NCBI RefSeq assembly: GCF_000739635.1
Contig: NZ_BATQ01000067.1
Location: 1-64,000 of the forward strand
Direction: 5' to 3'
Source of the DNA: Verrucomicrobium sp. BvORR034
Lineage (GTDB): Bacteria; Verrucomicrobiota; Verrucomicrobiia; Verrucomicrobiales; Verrucomicrobiaceae
Length of the DNA stretch: 64,000 nucleotides
Of this stretch, positions 9,727 through 18,282 are shown in pieces. The notes below the pieces were generated by a model. The model worked only from the letters and a program-made list of their open reading frames with translations. It made no database searches and was not told where the DNA came from. Numbering within the stretch: position 1 is the stretch's first letter; each line of letters begins with the position of its first letter. The translations under genes and the position numbers were made by a program.

Positions 9727-10779
9727 ATGAACGCAGCATCTAGCGAAAGTAGCTCATCGGGAGGACCAGGTCCTTGGACCCGTGAGTATCCTTTACACGA
9801 CGGACTGCCGATGGGCCAGGGTGTTGTTGAATCAGCCCAGCTGCCCTCACAAGCTGAAAATGACTTGCACGTGTGTGTGATCGATGGGGATCTTTGGGTG
9901 CACTGTACAGGGTTGACCAGTCAGCTCGCTGGTGGTGTTTGGGTGCACGGGATTGCATTTGCGGCCCGCATGCAGCCGGGCAATCTCCATGGTGTGCTGG
10001 GGGCTGGATGGATCCTGTCAGATATTCCTTTTCTCGTTGTAGCGATGAATCCAGACGGGAACTTGGCTTTAGGTGTTGTAGGAGGCGGCGTGTCAGTGTC
10101 GTGGTTCAATTTGGGTGCGGGAGGTGGCTGGCTGGCTGGAACTGGTTCACAGGGAGGGTTGCATGACGATTTGGTGACGCGCTCTTTTCAGTTCACTCTA
10201 GGGGACAGCTATGGCTACACCTTTCATAGCTTCGATGATGAACTGCCGAGGCAAGTTCGTGGCAGGCTCAAGGAACTCACTGACCATGGGCAAAGAGCTG
10301 CCAAAGTTGCCTACGGCGATCATGATGAAGTATCCCGGGTAGCATGGCTCGACAGTAGAGGGACGACTGAAGTGCAATACGACTATGAAAGGTGTTTCGC
10401 GGGGACACCGAGGCTGGTCGCAGTGACCCTTACGGAGAATGGGGGGCTAGTCCGCAGGGTGCGATATGGGTACTCGGCGCTGGTTGCTTTGAATCAGGTG
10501 CGGCAAAACTTTCTGGAAACTTGGACGGGCACTGAGTGGGCGTTGATGCGTTTGATTTCTTTTGCCTACGGCCCACACAGTGCCGAGCCCAAGTGTGTTT
10601 CTCAGCTTCGCGAAATCTCTATTTATCTGCCTAGAGAGGGCGTTGACGCCGCCGTCCAAGAGGCTGAGGAGGTCGGAAAGTACAGAATTCAGTATGACCG
10701 TTCAGGTAGGGTGAAATCGATCAGGCACGCCGGGTTAGGTTCTCCGCCCGTCTTTTTGGCTGGGCGCAGCCCTACCTAA
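9727..10779 (+). CDS. RHS/YD-repeat N-terminal-like protein, truncated
   Basis: 350 aa from ATG 9727, chosen because AAAGGTGAGG lies about six bases upstream. The protein opens with a Ser/Gly-rich segment, then a beta-rich Gly/Val region (GVVGGGVSVSWFNLGAGGGW), then YD-repeat-like stretches (VQYDYERCFAGTPRLVAV, VRYGYSALVALNQV, YRIQYDRSGRVKSIRHAG). It stops abruptly at FLAGRSPT with no RHS core motif (RDPLG), no toxin tail and no signal peptide. This looks like the N-terminal part of a larger YD-repeat protein cut by deletion or frameshift. An independent short protein is possible but less likely. Confidence 0.6.
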   Translation: MNAASSESSSSGGPGPWTREYPLHDGLPMGQGVVESAQLPSQAENDLHVCVIDGDLWVHCTGLTSQLAGGVWVHGIAFAARMQPGNLHGVLGAGWILSDIPFLVVAMNPDGNLALGVVGGGVSVSWFNLGAGGGWLAGTGSQGGLHDDLVTRSFQFTLGDSYGYTFHSFDDELPRQVRGRLKELTDHGQRAAKVAYGDHDEVSRVAWLDSRGTTEVQYDYERCFAGTPRLVAVTLTENGGLVRRVRYGYSALVALNQVRQNFLETWTGTEWALMRLISFAYGPHSAEPKCVSQLREISIYLPREGVDAAVQEAEEVGKYRIQYDRSGRVKSIRHAGLGSPPVFLAGRSPT

Positions 10780-10802
10780 GTCGTGATGAACAAGGCAAGT
10801 CG

Positions 10803-12143
10803 CTAGGGAGCGGTACTCCCTGCCTCTAGCCAGAGCAGGATGGGCCGTTCACCCACCTTGAGGGCCCCTGAAGCTTCAGGCGCAGCGGTGGCGGGTGATT
10901 CATCCTTGGCGAGCGGCATGCGTTCCTGGCGGAGCACTTTTTTGCCGGCGAGATCCAGAGTCAGAGAGTGATCTTCTTTGGTAGGATGCCAGGCAGCCCA
11001 GATGATGGGATCGCCCGCTTTCTCAGGTGCGAACTCAAACACATAGCCGTCGTCGAGCGACTTTTTGACCGCCTTGGTGAAGCGGTAGTTCTCCAGTGAG
11101 CGGAGCATCCACGCCACCGCATGATAGGCTGGCTTGGGCTGGTAGTGTCGGGTGAGGCCGGAGGCGGCGTGCAGCTTGGCTTCGTCCTCGTCGTTGAAGA
11201 AGTAAACGAAGGCCTTGTCCACACCCATCTCGGCAAAGAGGAAGAAGGAGCGCACCAGCCAGCGGGCTTGTTCTTCGTCAGTGCTGTCCTGCCATTTGGC
11301 CCACTCACCCTTGGGGTCCGGGGTCTTGCTGCTGGCGTCCCAGCCAAACTCCGTGACCCACACGGGCTTGCCCGAGGCGTGAGCATTGCGCCAGTCGATC
11401 AGATCCTGGATGGCGCTCAGGTAAGGCACCTTAGGGTTCTCCGGGTAGGTGCGACGCCAGACCGGCCACTGCTCGGCGATGGCATAGCGGTGAATCTGCA
11501 GCACATCGTAGTGGCTGCCGAGATTCCGGAAGAGCTCCGCGCCCTTCCAGTAGCGATCGCTCTTGCCTCCCTCGACATTGCAGGTGGCGATTTTCATCTT
11601 GGGGTTGCCCTCCCGGATGCCCTTGGTCATGGCCTTGAAGAGCGTGATGTAGGTGGCGTCGTCGTACAGCCCCGGCTCATTCCCAATCTCCACCGTCTCC
11701 ACATAGGGCCACTTTCCGCCCGGACCGAAGTTTTCGGCAAAGCTGCGCGCGTAGGCCTCCGCGTCCTTGGCGAGGTCTTTCCACGTCGTGACCTTCATGT
11801 TGTCGAAGATGAGGCAGACGTTGATCTTCAGCCCCGCAGCGTGCCAGGAGCCGTACACCTTTTCCCAAGACACGCGGTTCTTGGCAAAGGGCCACTCGGG
11901 CAGGGTGCTGGTGTCGTCCTTCAGGTCCCACTCCACGGGGTGGTAGTCCCGTACCACCCGGCAGACGGGTTGGTAGAGGTCGGGCTTGAAGTTCACCGTG
12001 TGGCCGTTCAGTCCGACAAACTCCCGGAAAAGGGGGGCGGGTTCCTTCGCCTGAGCGGGGGCAACGGAGAGGGTGGTGAAGGCCGCCAGAGCAGCCAGCA
12101 GGGCGACGGACGGGCGGGGTGCCCGGGGGAGGGAGAGCTTCAT
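10803..12143 (-). CDS. exported clan GH-A glycoside hydrolase (GH39/GH5-like)
   Basis: 446 aa with a signal peptide ending near AQA|KEPAP. It shows the two glutamates of retaining clan-A hydrolases: VEIGNEPG (acid/base, about residue 152) and VWVTEFGWD (nucleophile, about residue 260). Other barrel features are VLQIHRYA and ARWLVRSFFLFAEMGVDKAFVYFF, followed by a small C-terminal beta domain (VLRQERMPL). Such proteins hydrolyse beta-linked polysaccharides outside the cytoplasm; substrate cannot be read from sequence. It is divergently placed from the DUF1552 gene. The + strand long ORF over the same bases is a codon-bias shadow. Confidence 0.82.
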   Translation of the reverse strand: MKLSLPRAPRPSVALLAALAAFTTLSVAPAQAKEPAPLFREFVGLNGHTVNFKPDLYQPVCRVVRDYHPVEWDLKDDTSTLPEWPFAKNRVSWEKVYGSWHAAGLKINVCLIFDNMKVTTWKDLAKDAEAYARSFAENFGPGGKWPYVETVEIGNEPGLYDDATYITLFKAMTKGIREGNPKMKIATCNVEGGKSDRYWKGAELFRNLGSHYDVLQIHRYAIAEQWPVWRRTYPENPKVPYLSAIQDLIDWRNAHASGKPVWVTEFGWDASSKTPDPKGEWAKWQDSTDEEQARWLVRSFFLFAEMGVDKAFVYFFNDEDEAKLHAASGLTRHYQPKPAYHAVAWMLRSLENYRFTKAVKKSLDDGYVFEFAPEKAGDPIIWAAWHPTKEDHSLTLDLAGKKVLRQERMPLAKDESPATAAPEASGALKVGERPILLWLEAGSTAP

Positions 12144-12286
12144 GCGATGTGAGTGAGGAAGAAGCGTAGCGGCCCATCAGGCAAATGGCGATGATCTGGG
12201 CACACCCGCTGCTACGTTGCGAATTGAGACTTTTTCGCAGTCACCTCCGCAACATTCGTCCTTCAAGGCACGTAGTTTCTCAGTCC

Positions 12287-13690
12287 ATGCCGAGTTTCAT
12301 CATCCCCCGTGAACCGCTTTCTCGCCGTCAGGTGCTTCGTGGCCTTGGCGCTACCATTGCGCTGCCTTTCCTGAATGCCATGGTGCCCACGGCTCGGGCG
12401 GCAGCGGCCACCGCTGGAAAACCTCCGGTGCGGATGGCGTTCATCTTTATGCCCAACGGCGTGCGCCAGGATCGCTGGACACCGGAAGGCGAAGGGGTTG
12501 ATTTCAAACTTTCGCCCATCCTCCAGCCGATTGATCGCCATCGGGGCGATATCAACATCCTCACGCACCTCGGTCACGAGAACTGCGAGGGCGGCGACGG
12601 GCACTACGCGAAGACGGCCAACTGGCTGACTGGGACGAAGATCGCCAAGACCACGGGCAAGGACCTGCACTGCGGCGTGAGCGTGGACCAGGCCTTTGCC
12701 CAGCAATTCGGGCACGAGACGCGGTTCTCCTCCCTGGAGCTGGGCACGGAGCCCATCCATACCGGCGTGGACTTCAACGTGAACTACACGATGCTGTATG
12801 GTTCACACATCGCCTGGCGCACGCCGACCTCGCCGCTGCCGCCGGAGATCAATCCGCGTTTTGTCTTTGATCGTCTCTTCCGCGAGAACGCCCAGCAGCG
12901 CCGTGCCTCGGCGCTGGAGAACAAGAGCGTGCTGGATTTGGTGCTCTCTGATGCCAAGACGCTGCGTTCCAAGGTGGGAACGGAGGATCAACAGAAGCTG
13001 GATCAGTATCTGGAAAGCATCCGTTCTGTGGAGCAACGCATCGAGGCGGACATCGCCCGCGTGGCCACGGGTGAAAACCTCGACCCCGGCTTGCAGGGGG
13101 AGATCAAAAATCTGGACGAGCGCATCAGCAAGATCATGGCGGGGAACAACGCCGACCCTGGCGGTCGTCTGCGGCTGGATCACACGGAGCACTCCCGCCT
13201 GATGATGGACCTCATCACGCTGGCCTTCTGGAGCGACAGCACCCGCGCCAGCACCTTCATGTTTGGCTGGGCGGTGAGCGGCAAGAACTTCTCATTCCTG
13301 CCCGGCGTGACCCAGAGTCACCACGAGCTGTCCCACCATGAGAACCGCCAGGAGAAGCTCGACCAGTACGAGAAGATCAACACCTGGCACGTGGACCAGT
13401 TTTCCTACATGCTGGACCGCATGAAGTCCATCAAGGAGGGCGAGGGGACGCTGCTGGACAACAGCATGGTCCTGTTTGGCTCCAGCCTGCGGGATGGCAA
13501 TTCCCACAACCCCAACAACCTGCCCCTCATTCTGGCGGGCAAGGGCGGCGGGAAGCTGGCGACGGGACGTCACCTGATGAATCCGAAGGACACGCCCATG
13601 TGCAATCTGTTCCTCAGCATGCTGCAGACGGCTGGCATGAAGACGGAGCGGTTTGGCGACAGCAAGGAGCCGTTGAAGGGGTTGGTGTAG
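12287..13690 (+). CDS. DUF1552 domain-containing protein, Tat-exported
   Basis: 467 aa from ATG 12287; the frame is open from 12185, but this start gives a clean twin-arginine leader (PLSRRQVLRGLGATIALPFL, cleavage near ARA|AAAA). Family signatures: RMAFIFMPNGVRQDRW, ILTHLGHENCEGGDGHYAKTA, SVDQAFAQQFGHETRF, SSLELGTE, DRLFRENA, DQYLESIRSVEQRI, SHHELSHHE and LFGSSLRDGNSHNPNNLP. DUF1552 proteins are widespread in Verrucomicrobia and Planctomycetes, resemble the alkaline-phosphatase/sulfatase-like DUF1501 proteins, and usually sit beside cytochrome-like DUF1592 proteins. No such partner is present here. Function unknown. Confidence 0.9.
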   Translation: MPSFIIPREPLSRRQVLRGLGATIALPFLNAMVPTARAAAATAGKPPVRMAFIFMPNGVRQDRWTPEGEGVDFKLSPILQPIDRHRGDINILTHLGHENCEGGDGHYAKTANWLTGTKIAKTTGKDLHCGVSVDQAFAQQFGHETRFSSLELGTEPIHTGVDFNVNYTMLYGSHIAWRTPTSPLPPEINPRFVFDRLFRENAQQRRASALENKSVLDLVLSDAKTLRSKVGTEDQQKLDQYLESIRSVEQRIEADIARVATGENLDPGLQGEIKNLDERISKIMAGNNADPGGRLRLDHTEHSRLMMDLITLAFWSDSTRASTFMFGWAVSGKNFSFLPGVTQSHHELSHHENRQEKLDQYEKINTWHVDQFSYMLDRMKSIKEGEGTLLDNSMVLFGSSLRDGNSHNPNNLPLILAGKGGGKLATGRHLMNPKDTPMCNLFLSMLQTAGMKTERFGDSKEPLKGLV

Positions 13691-14703
13691 GCCGCTGCGG
13701 GGGAGACACTAGACTGGAAGACTTGAGGTGATGACGTGATTTAGGAGGTGGGTTCGAGGAAATGGGAGGTATGTTGCGGAGGATGTCAAGGAGCGGCGAT
13801 TTGTGCTTTGAGCACCAATCGCCGAGCTGAAGCAGAGCGGGTCACCTGGCCCAGGAAGTAGAGGCCATCTCTGGCATCCCTTCAGGATGCAGGGTTCTTT
13901 TTGCCTTTCCCAGGGGTAAGGGCTCGTTTAACTCGCCTGACCCCTGGCTACCGTCTGGGATGCCTTCGGCATGGAGATGAAGCGATTTTGTTGGCGGAGA
14001 GCTGGGTTGCGGATGCCGTGTCGAGGACCGTGCGAGTGTGACGGGGGACTGTAGGGCAAGCGCTCCGCTTGCCGCAAGTGTCTCCTGATTGGGCCAACCG
14101 AGGGGGCGCCAAACAGGTGGGGATTTATGAAACGACACGCGTTCGGCTGGGTTGCACACCTTGGGCGGAAGACTCTGTGTAGTGCGAAGAGTGGTTTTGG
14201 AGTGACAGGGCGCTGAGGTGCTGATGCGTGTGCGAGGACCGTGCCAGTGCGACTCGGCCCCTGCCGGACTGCAGGCCCGACGTCATTCTGGGATGCTCAT
14301 CATAGGCAGGTTTGATGAGGCCGGGCCTTCAGCCCTCAAGGGTTAATGGGTCATCCATTCCTTGGGCGTTGCCCAAGGCTCCTATGAGGCGGGTCAATTG
14401 GTTTGTGAGGTGACTTGCGGTTTTCTTCGGCGTTGCTGCTCTTTGAGGGTGGAGGGTTCGTCGTGATTCTTTCTGTCGTCTGATCCTTGATGCAGCTCGG
14501 TCTACGACACGCGCTGTTGAGCAGCTTTACTCCTGCTCTCATGCTCCTATCCGCACAGGCCCTCAGGGCCGTGCATCTCGCCCTTGCGGGCTACAAGGAT
14601 CAGTCAGGAATCGATCATTCTGGTAATGCGGGCTAAACCTTGCGGCGGCCAAGCCTTGGGTCGATCAGATTCTCCGACTGAAAGTGTTTCAGCAGGGCGG
14701 CTC
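13691..14703. other. repeat-rich intergenic region upstream of the IS110 transposase stop
   Basis: About 1 kb with no real gene. It holds the dispersed repeat described at 13866-13985, then a second repeat type near 14270-14400 that reads GGGCCTTCAGCCCTCAAGGG and contains the palindrome CCTTGGGC-GTT-GCCCAAGG (14361-14379). Short ORFs here translate to 'HAEGIPDG' and 'LHPEGMPEM', the peptides typical of mis-annotated verrucomicrobial repeats. The part nearest 14704 may belong to the non-coding end of the IS element. Confidence 0.6.
13866..13985 (+). repeat. dispersed repeat family A, copy 1
   Basis: A roughly 120-bp unit bounded by two small hairpins: GCATCC-CTTCA-GGATGC (13874-13890) and ATGCC-TTC-GGCAT (13960-13972), with CCAGGGG/CCCCTGG between them. 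The same unit occurs inverted at 16095-16222; 21 bases around the first hairpin are identical between copies (13871-13891 against 16194-16214). It belongs to the 'HPEGMPE' class of intergenic repeats seen in this phylum. Confidence 0.75.
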
Positions 14704-15879
14704 TTAGGTGGTGGCTGGCTCCAAGCCCAGGCCTTCCAACGTTGCCGTTCCTACGTGCAATCTCCAAAGATCAACCATGAGCATCCGGGCGCAGGCCACG
14801 ATCGCCTTGCGCTTCCTGGCTCCACGGACCGTGGCCTCAGGCCCCAGTTCCTCGGGATATTTCCTCACCCCCCTCCAGTTCGGATTGAGCCTGCAGATCC
14901 TCCACGCCGCTTCCACCAGCGTCGTGCGGATCCGCGAGCTGCCCATGCGGTCAATCTGCCCCATCTTTTGACTTTCTCCGCTGCTGTACTCACTGGGGCA
15001 GCAGCCGATGAAGGAGCCGGGCTGACCCCGGTTCTTGAACCGGTTCCAGTCACCCACTTCCGAAGTGATAATGGCATAGCTGAGTTCACCCAGTCCTTTG
15101 GGGCGAACTTCGCCTGTCGGGGTTCTCTCCTGCGTCGCCTCAGATGCACCGGCCTTCACCGTCTTGAATTTGCTGATGGCCTTCTTTTTGAGCTCGTCGC
15201 TATCACTGTTTAGCTGCAGGCACATTCTCTGCATGGGCTCAAGCATGCCCACCAGCCACGTGCGGCAGGCGGCGAGCAAATCGGCTTTGAGCTGCTCCCA
15301 GTTCTTGGGCGTCCACCAGCCCTTGAGTTCCTTCAACCAGCCATGGTCCCACAGCAGGCTGCACCCTTGGGCCGCAATCTGACAACGCATCTTGATCAGC
15401 TGAGACCGTCGACGGTGATACCCTCGTTGTTGTTGTTTCTCCACCGAGGGGACCCTGACCGGGCGCAGACAGGCTCGGTTGCCCCGGCTCACATAGTCCC
15501 AGAGCAGGGAGGCCAGCATGCGGGCATCGCGTTTGTCGGTCTTGCGTTTGCCACTGAGCTCCTGGGGAGCAACCACCATGCTGCCGGCTCCGGCCCCTTC
15601 CAACTCGCGGTGGAACTCCCAGCCGAAGCCACAAGCCTCCTGGACGCAATGGACTTCACAGCCTTGCTTGATGAGCCAGCCAACCAGTTCAACCCAGAGG
15701 CTGCGAGGATGCTTGTCCAGATTGAGCGGTTGGCCTCCGGCGACGATCAGGGCGCCTGCGGGAGTGTTTAGCTCCAGGTCCAGGCCCAGGGTGACACGGC
15801 GTTCCTGGCCAGCAAGATTGAGGGCCTTGCAGATCGCTGCGTGACAAGGGATGGGGGTGTGCAAAGTATAGGTGGTCAT
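14704..15879 (-). mobile_element. IS110-family transposase (DEDD recombinase)
   Basis: 391 aa from ATG 15879 (an ATG at 15918 is also in frame). The N-terminal RuvC-like DEDD domain shows GLDLELN (first Asp), VQEACGFGWEFHREL and KTDKRDARMLA. The C-terminal transposase_20 domain shows PGSFIGCCPSEYSSGESQKM, with the candidate catalytic serine in EYSSG, and SRIRTTLVEAAW. IS110 recombinases move elements without conventional terminal inverted repeats, and known members use a bridge RNA encoded in a non-coding end. The gene is full length with no frameshift, so the element may be active. Exact ends cannot be set; two inverted copies of repeat family A lie outside it at 13866-13985 and 16095-16222. 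Confidence 0.88.
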
Positions 15880-16094
15880 GATGGTGTGGGTCAGTGCCTT
15901 TCGCGTGGCACCAGGCACGCTGCCTGTTGTTTGCTGATCCCGCCATCATGGCGTCTGGCATGACGCCGGACCTTCGGCCCTCCTGAAGTGGCATCCGTGC
16001 CACTGGCCAGGCGGATATCCCATCGCGACTCCGGAACTCACCAGCGCAAAACAGCAAGACTATCCTTTTCCCTGATGGCATTGCCCTATTGGTG

Positions 16095-16222
16095 GGTATT
16101 CATGAAACTACAATGCCGAAGGCATGATAGAGGGTAGCCAGGGGCCGGGCGAGCTTTGCGAGTCCATGCCCCTGGAAAGGGGCGAAAAGCGCATGCATCC
16201 TGAAGGGATGCCAGAATCGTTC
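16095..16222 (-). repeat. dispersed repeat family A, copy 2 (inverted)
   Basis: Reverse-complement copy of 13866-13985. It contains ATGCC-GAA-GGCAT (16113-16125), GTAGCCAGGGG (16134-16144), a CCCCTGGAAAGGGG palindrome and GCATCC-TGAAG-GGATGC. The two copies face each other across the IS110 transposase. Confidence 0.75.
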
Positions 16223-16280
16223 GCGCCGGCGGGATAGAGGAGTCAAATGACACCGCTCTGGCGGACCAACTCACCGCCAC

Positions 16281-16319
16281 AAAATAAAAATCCCAGACGG
16301 GACGTTGCCAGCCTGGGAT
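16281..16319 (-). terminator. rho-independent terminator of phoU
   Basis: On the minus strand ATCCCAG pairs with CTGGGAT (16313-16319 with 16290-16296) and is followed by TTTTTATTTT. It lies about 30 bases beyond the phoU stop. Confidence 0.75.
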
Positions 16320-16350
16320 GAATTCGGGAGATGCTCCTGCCGGGCAGCTC

Positions 16351-17019
16351 TTAGTGCTCGTGGCGGATGTCACGGGCCACGCCGGCGTACACGGCGTCTT
16401 CGCCGATGTTCACGGAGTGGTCGCCAGCACGCTCGAGGAAGCGGGCGATGAACACAAGGTCAATGTAATCCTTGAGGCGGGAGGTATCTTCCTCCATGCG
16501 CTTGGTGAGGCGGATGATGAACTCGTTCTGCTGGTGGTCCAGCTCCTTGTCGCGGGCCTTGAGGCTCGTCGCCAAAGGCACGTCTTCCACGCTGAATGCC
16601 TGCACGGAGTCCTTGAGGAGCGCCATGGCCTGGGCGTGGATCGGCTCGATCATGCGGGTCTCTGGCAGATCCAGGCTCTGAAGGATGCGCTTGGCACGGC
16701 GGGCAATGTTCACGGCCTGATCGCTGATGCGCTCCAGATTGCTGGATGCCTTCATAGTGCTGACCACGCGGCGGAGGTCCTGCGCAAGGGGGGTGAAGCG
16801 GGTCAGGATGGCGATGCCGGTGGCGTCGATTTTCTTCTCATACTGATCTACCTGCTCATCTTCGGCGATGACCTGATTGCAGAGGTCAGTGTCACGTTCA
16901 ATCAAGCCACGCACAGCATCGTTCAGGTTCTGTGTGGTGACGCTGGCCATATGAAACAGATCCTGGCGCAGTTGATCGAGGGCTTGGTCAAAGCTGGAGA
17001 GGATATGGCGGTCGTTCAT
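16351..17019 (-). CDS. phoU: phosphate signalling complex protein PhoU
   Basis: 222 aa from ATG 17019, which gives the normal PhoU N-terminus (MNDRHILSSFDQALDQLRQD). The frame extends further upstream without plausible protein. Two three-helix PhoU repeats are visible: NDAVRGLIERDTDLCNQVIAEDEQVDQYEKKI with LRRVVSTMKASSNLERISDQAVNIA, and later DYIDLVFIARFLERAGDHSVNIGED. The two E/D-rich stretches carry the metal-binding acidic residues. PhoU links the Pst phosphate transporter to the PhoR/PhoB sensor system and restrains phosphate uptake. No pst or pho genes are adjacent. Confidence 0.93.
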   Translation of the reverse strand: MNDRHILSSFDQALDQLRQDLFHMASVTTQNLNDAVRGLIERDTDLCNQVIAEDEQVDQYEKKIDATGIAILTRFTPLAQDLRRVVSTMKASSNLERISDQAVNIARRAKRILQSLDLPETRMIEPIHAQAMALLKDSVQAFSVEDVPLATSLKARDKELDHQQNEFIIRLTKRMEEDTSRLKDYIDLVFIARFLERAGDHSVNIGEDAVYAGVARDIRHEH

Positions 17020-17171
17020 GATGACGGAAGACGTACTGAGATGGAATGGTGGAATTTGTGCACCACCCAACATCACAGGGGGGCTGCAAGCGAATGGTGG
17101 CATGTGAAGTTTGCGTCACATTACCCGGTTCCAACGGGTAAAATGCGATAGAAACTTCCACGGACACTGAA

Positions 17172-17525
17172 TCATAACCTCACCCCGGCGACACGCAACA
17201 ACCACATGGTGAGGAGGTAGAGGAGAAAGGTGCCGAGGATGCAGAGTCCCAGTCCGGGCCAGAATCCCCAGCCGCGTCGCAACAGGATGGGCAGCACCAG
17301 GAACATCGGCAGAGTGGGAAGCACGAACCAAAAGGTGCCGAAGGCGTGGCTCGCGATCAGCTCGGTGTCTTTCTTCTCCGTATAGAGCCAGATGAAGGCG
17401 AGCAGGGAGGTGAGAGGAAGTGAATGGATGATGGAGGCGGCGAAATTATTGCGCTTGGCAACTTCTGTCACTACAACGATCACCGCTGCACTGAGAAGAA
17501 ACTTCAGAATCTGGAAGGCGGTCAT
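17172..17525 (-). CDS. DUF3147 family small membrane protein
   Basis: 117 aa with four predicted membrane segments: ILKFLLSAAVIVVVTEVA, SIIHSLPLTSLLAFIWLY, FGTFWFVLPTLPMFLVLPIL, and LGLCILGTFLLYLLTMWLL. Length, SLPLTS motif and topology match DUF3147, inner-membrane proteins of unknown function. It follows the metal efflux operon on the same strand but beyond a strong terminator (17599-17634), so it is probably transcribed separately. Confidence 0.82.
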   Translation of the reverse strand: MTAFQILKFLLSAAVIVVVTEVAKRNNFAASIIHSLPLTSLLAFIWLYTEKKDTELIASHAFGTFWFVLPTLPMFLVLPILLRRGWGFWPGLGLCILGTFLLYLLTMWLLRVAGVRL

Positions 17526-17598
17526 GAGGATGAAGAGTTTGAAGTTTTCAGTGTTTAGTTTTCAGGCGGCTGAGTTGTTGCAGGAATCCGCTGCCTTC

Positions 17599-17634
17599 AA
17601 AAAAACACCCTCCATGCAAGGAGCAGGGAGGGTG
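17599..17634 (-). terminator. rho-independent terminator of the metal efflux operon
   Basis: On the minus strand CACCCTCC (reverse complement of 17627-17634) pairs with GGAGGGTG (reverse complement of 17606-17613), followed by seven to eight T. It lies 36 bases beyond the last gene of the operon. Confidence 0.8.
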
Positions 17635-17669
17635 CCGTGGATCAGAAGGGACGAGAGGGGAACACCCGA

Positions 17670-18140
17670 CTACTTCTTCTTTTCTTTCGTTTCGCCTTCA
17701 GGGGCGCATTTGCAGAGCCATTCGGCGGCCTTGCATTCTTCGCAGATCTCCGCGTTGTAGTGAAGGCGGGCGGTCACGGGCTTGGCCTTGGCGCTGGCTT
17801 TGAACTGGAAGATGACCCAGTAGGCTTCGCCTTTCTGCATGGGCACCACGAACTTGCCATCGGCCTTGGTGACTTCCACTTTGGTGGGTTTGTCGCGATC
17901 ACCTGCCGTGACGGTTAGGACTTGGTCGCCCAGAGCGACTGGCTTCATGTCCTTGTCGAGCAGCGCGATCTGGAACTTGCCGTCCTTGGCAGTGACTTCG
18001 CCGTGCATGGTTTCGTCCTTGCTGAACTCCAGAATGCGGCCGCCGTTGGGGCCCAGTTCCACGCCGCCATGGGCGAAGAGGGAGTTGGCAGCAAGCAGCA
18101 CAGCAGCGAAGAGGGAGGCGATTTTCAATTGGGTTTTCAT
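17670..18140 (-). CDS. small exported protein of the metal efflux operon with C-terminal Cys motif
   Basis: 156 aa with a signal peptide (MKTQLKIASLFAAVLLAANSLFA|HGGVELG). The mature protein begins HGG, contains GPNGGRILEF, a beta-rich central domain, and a Cys-rich end (AEICEECKAAEWLCKCAPEG) followed by a Lys-rich tail. The HGG start and the CxxC/CxC cluster suggest periplasmic metal binding. Last gene after the RND pump, 142 bases downstream, followed by a strong terminator. I read it as a metal-binding accessory to the efflux system; family name not known to me. Confidence 0.75.
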   Translation of the reverse strand: MKTQLKIASLFAAVLLAANSLFAHGGVELGPNGGRILEFSKDETMHGEVTAKDGKFQIALLDKDMKPVALGDQVLTVTAGDRDKPTKVEVTKADGKFVVPMQKGEAYWVIFQFKASAKAKPVTARLHYNAEICEECKAAEWLCKCAPEGETKEKKK

Positions 18141-18282
18141 GTTCGTTCTGGTTTGGCTCAGGGTTGTGAGGTGGTTGGACTCGGTTTGATTTGAATCGAT
18201 TCGATTCGGTTTCTGTTGGTTTGTCTTTTGACTATCGTCGGTCCCCTGGAATTCAGGGGAAAGGGGCTAAAATTGCAGGGAA

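Larger units (their letters stand above)
15880..16350. other. non-coding region upstream of IS110 transposase, with repeat A copy 2 and the phoU terminator
   Basis: No gene is supported. The first 200 bases (15880-16090) lie 5' of the transposase and are where an IS110-group bridge RNA would be encoded if this member follows that layout. The rest holds the inverted repeat copy at 16095-16222 and the phoU terminator at 16281-16319. Confidence 0.5.

Noticed and set aside
11121-12152. 343-aa + strand ORF opposite the glycoside hydrolase
   Set aside because: Antisense shadow; the minus-strand gene has a signal peptide and both catalytic glutamates.
13842-14159. 105-aa minus-strand ORF as a gene
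   Set aside because: It translates dispersed repeat sequence (LHPEGMPEM, HAEGIPDG) and is typical of false annotations from these repeats.
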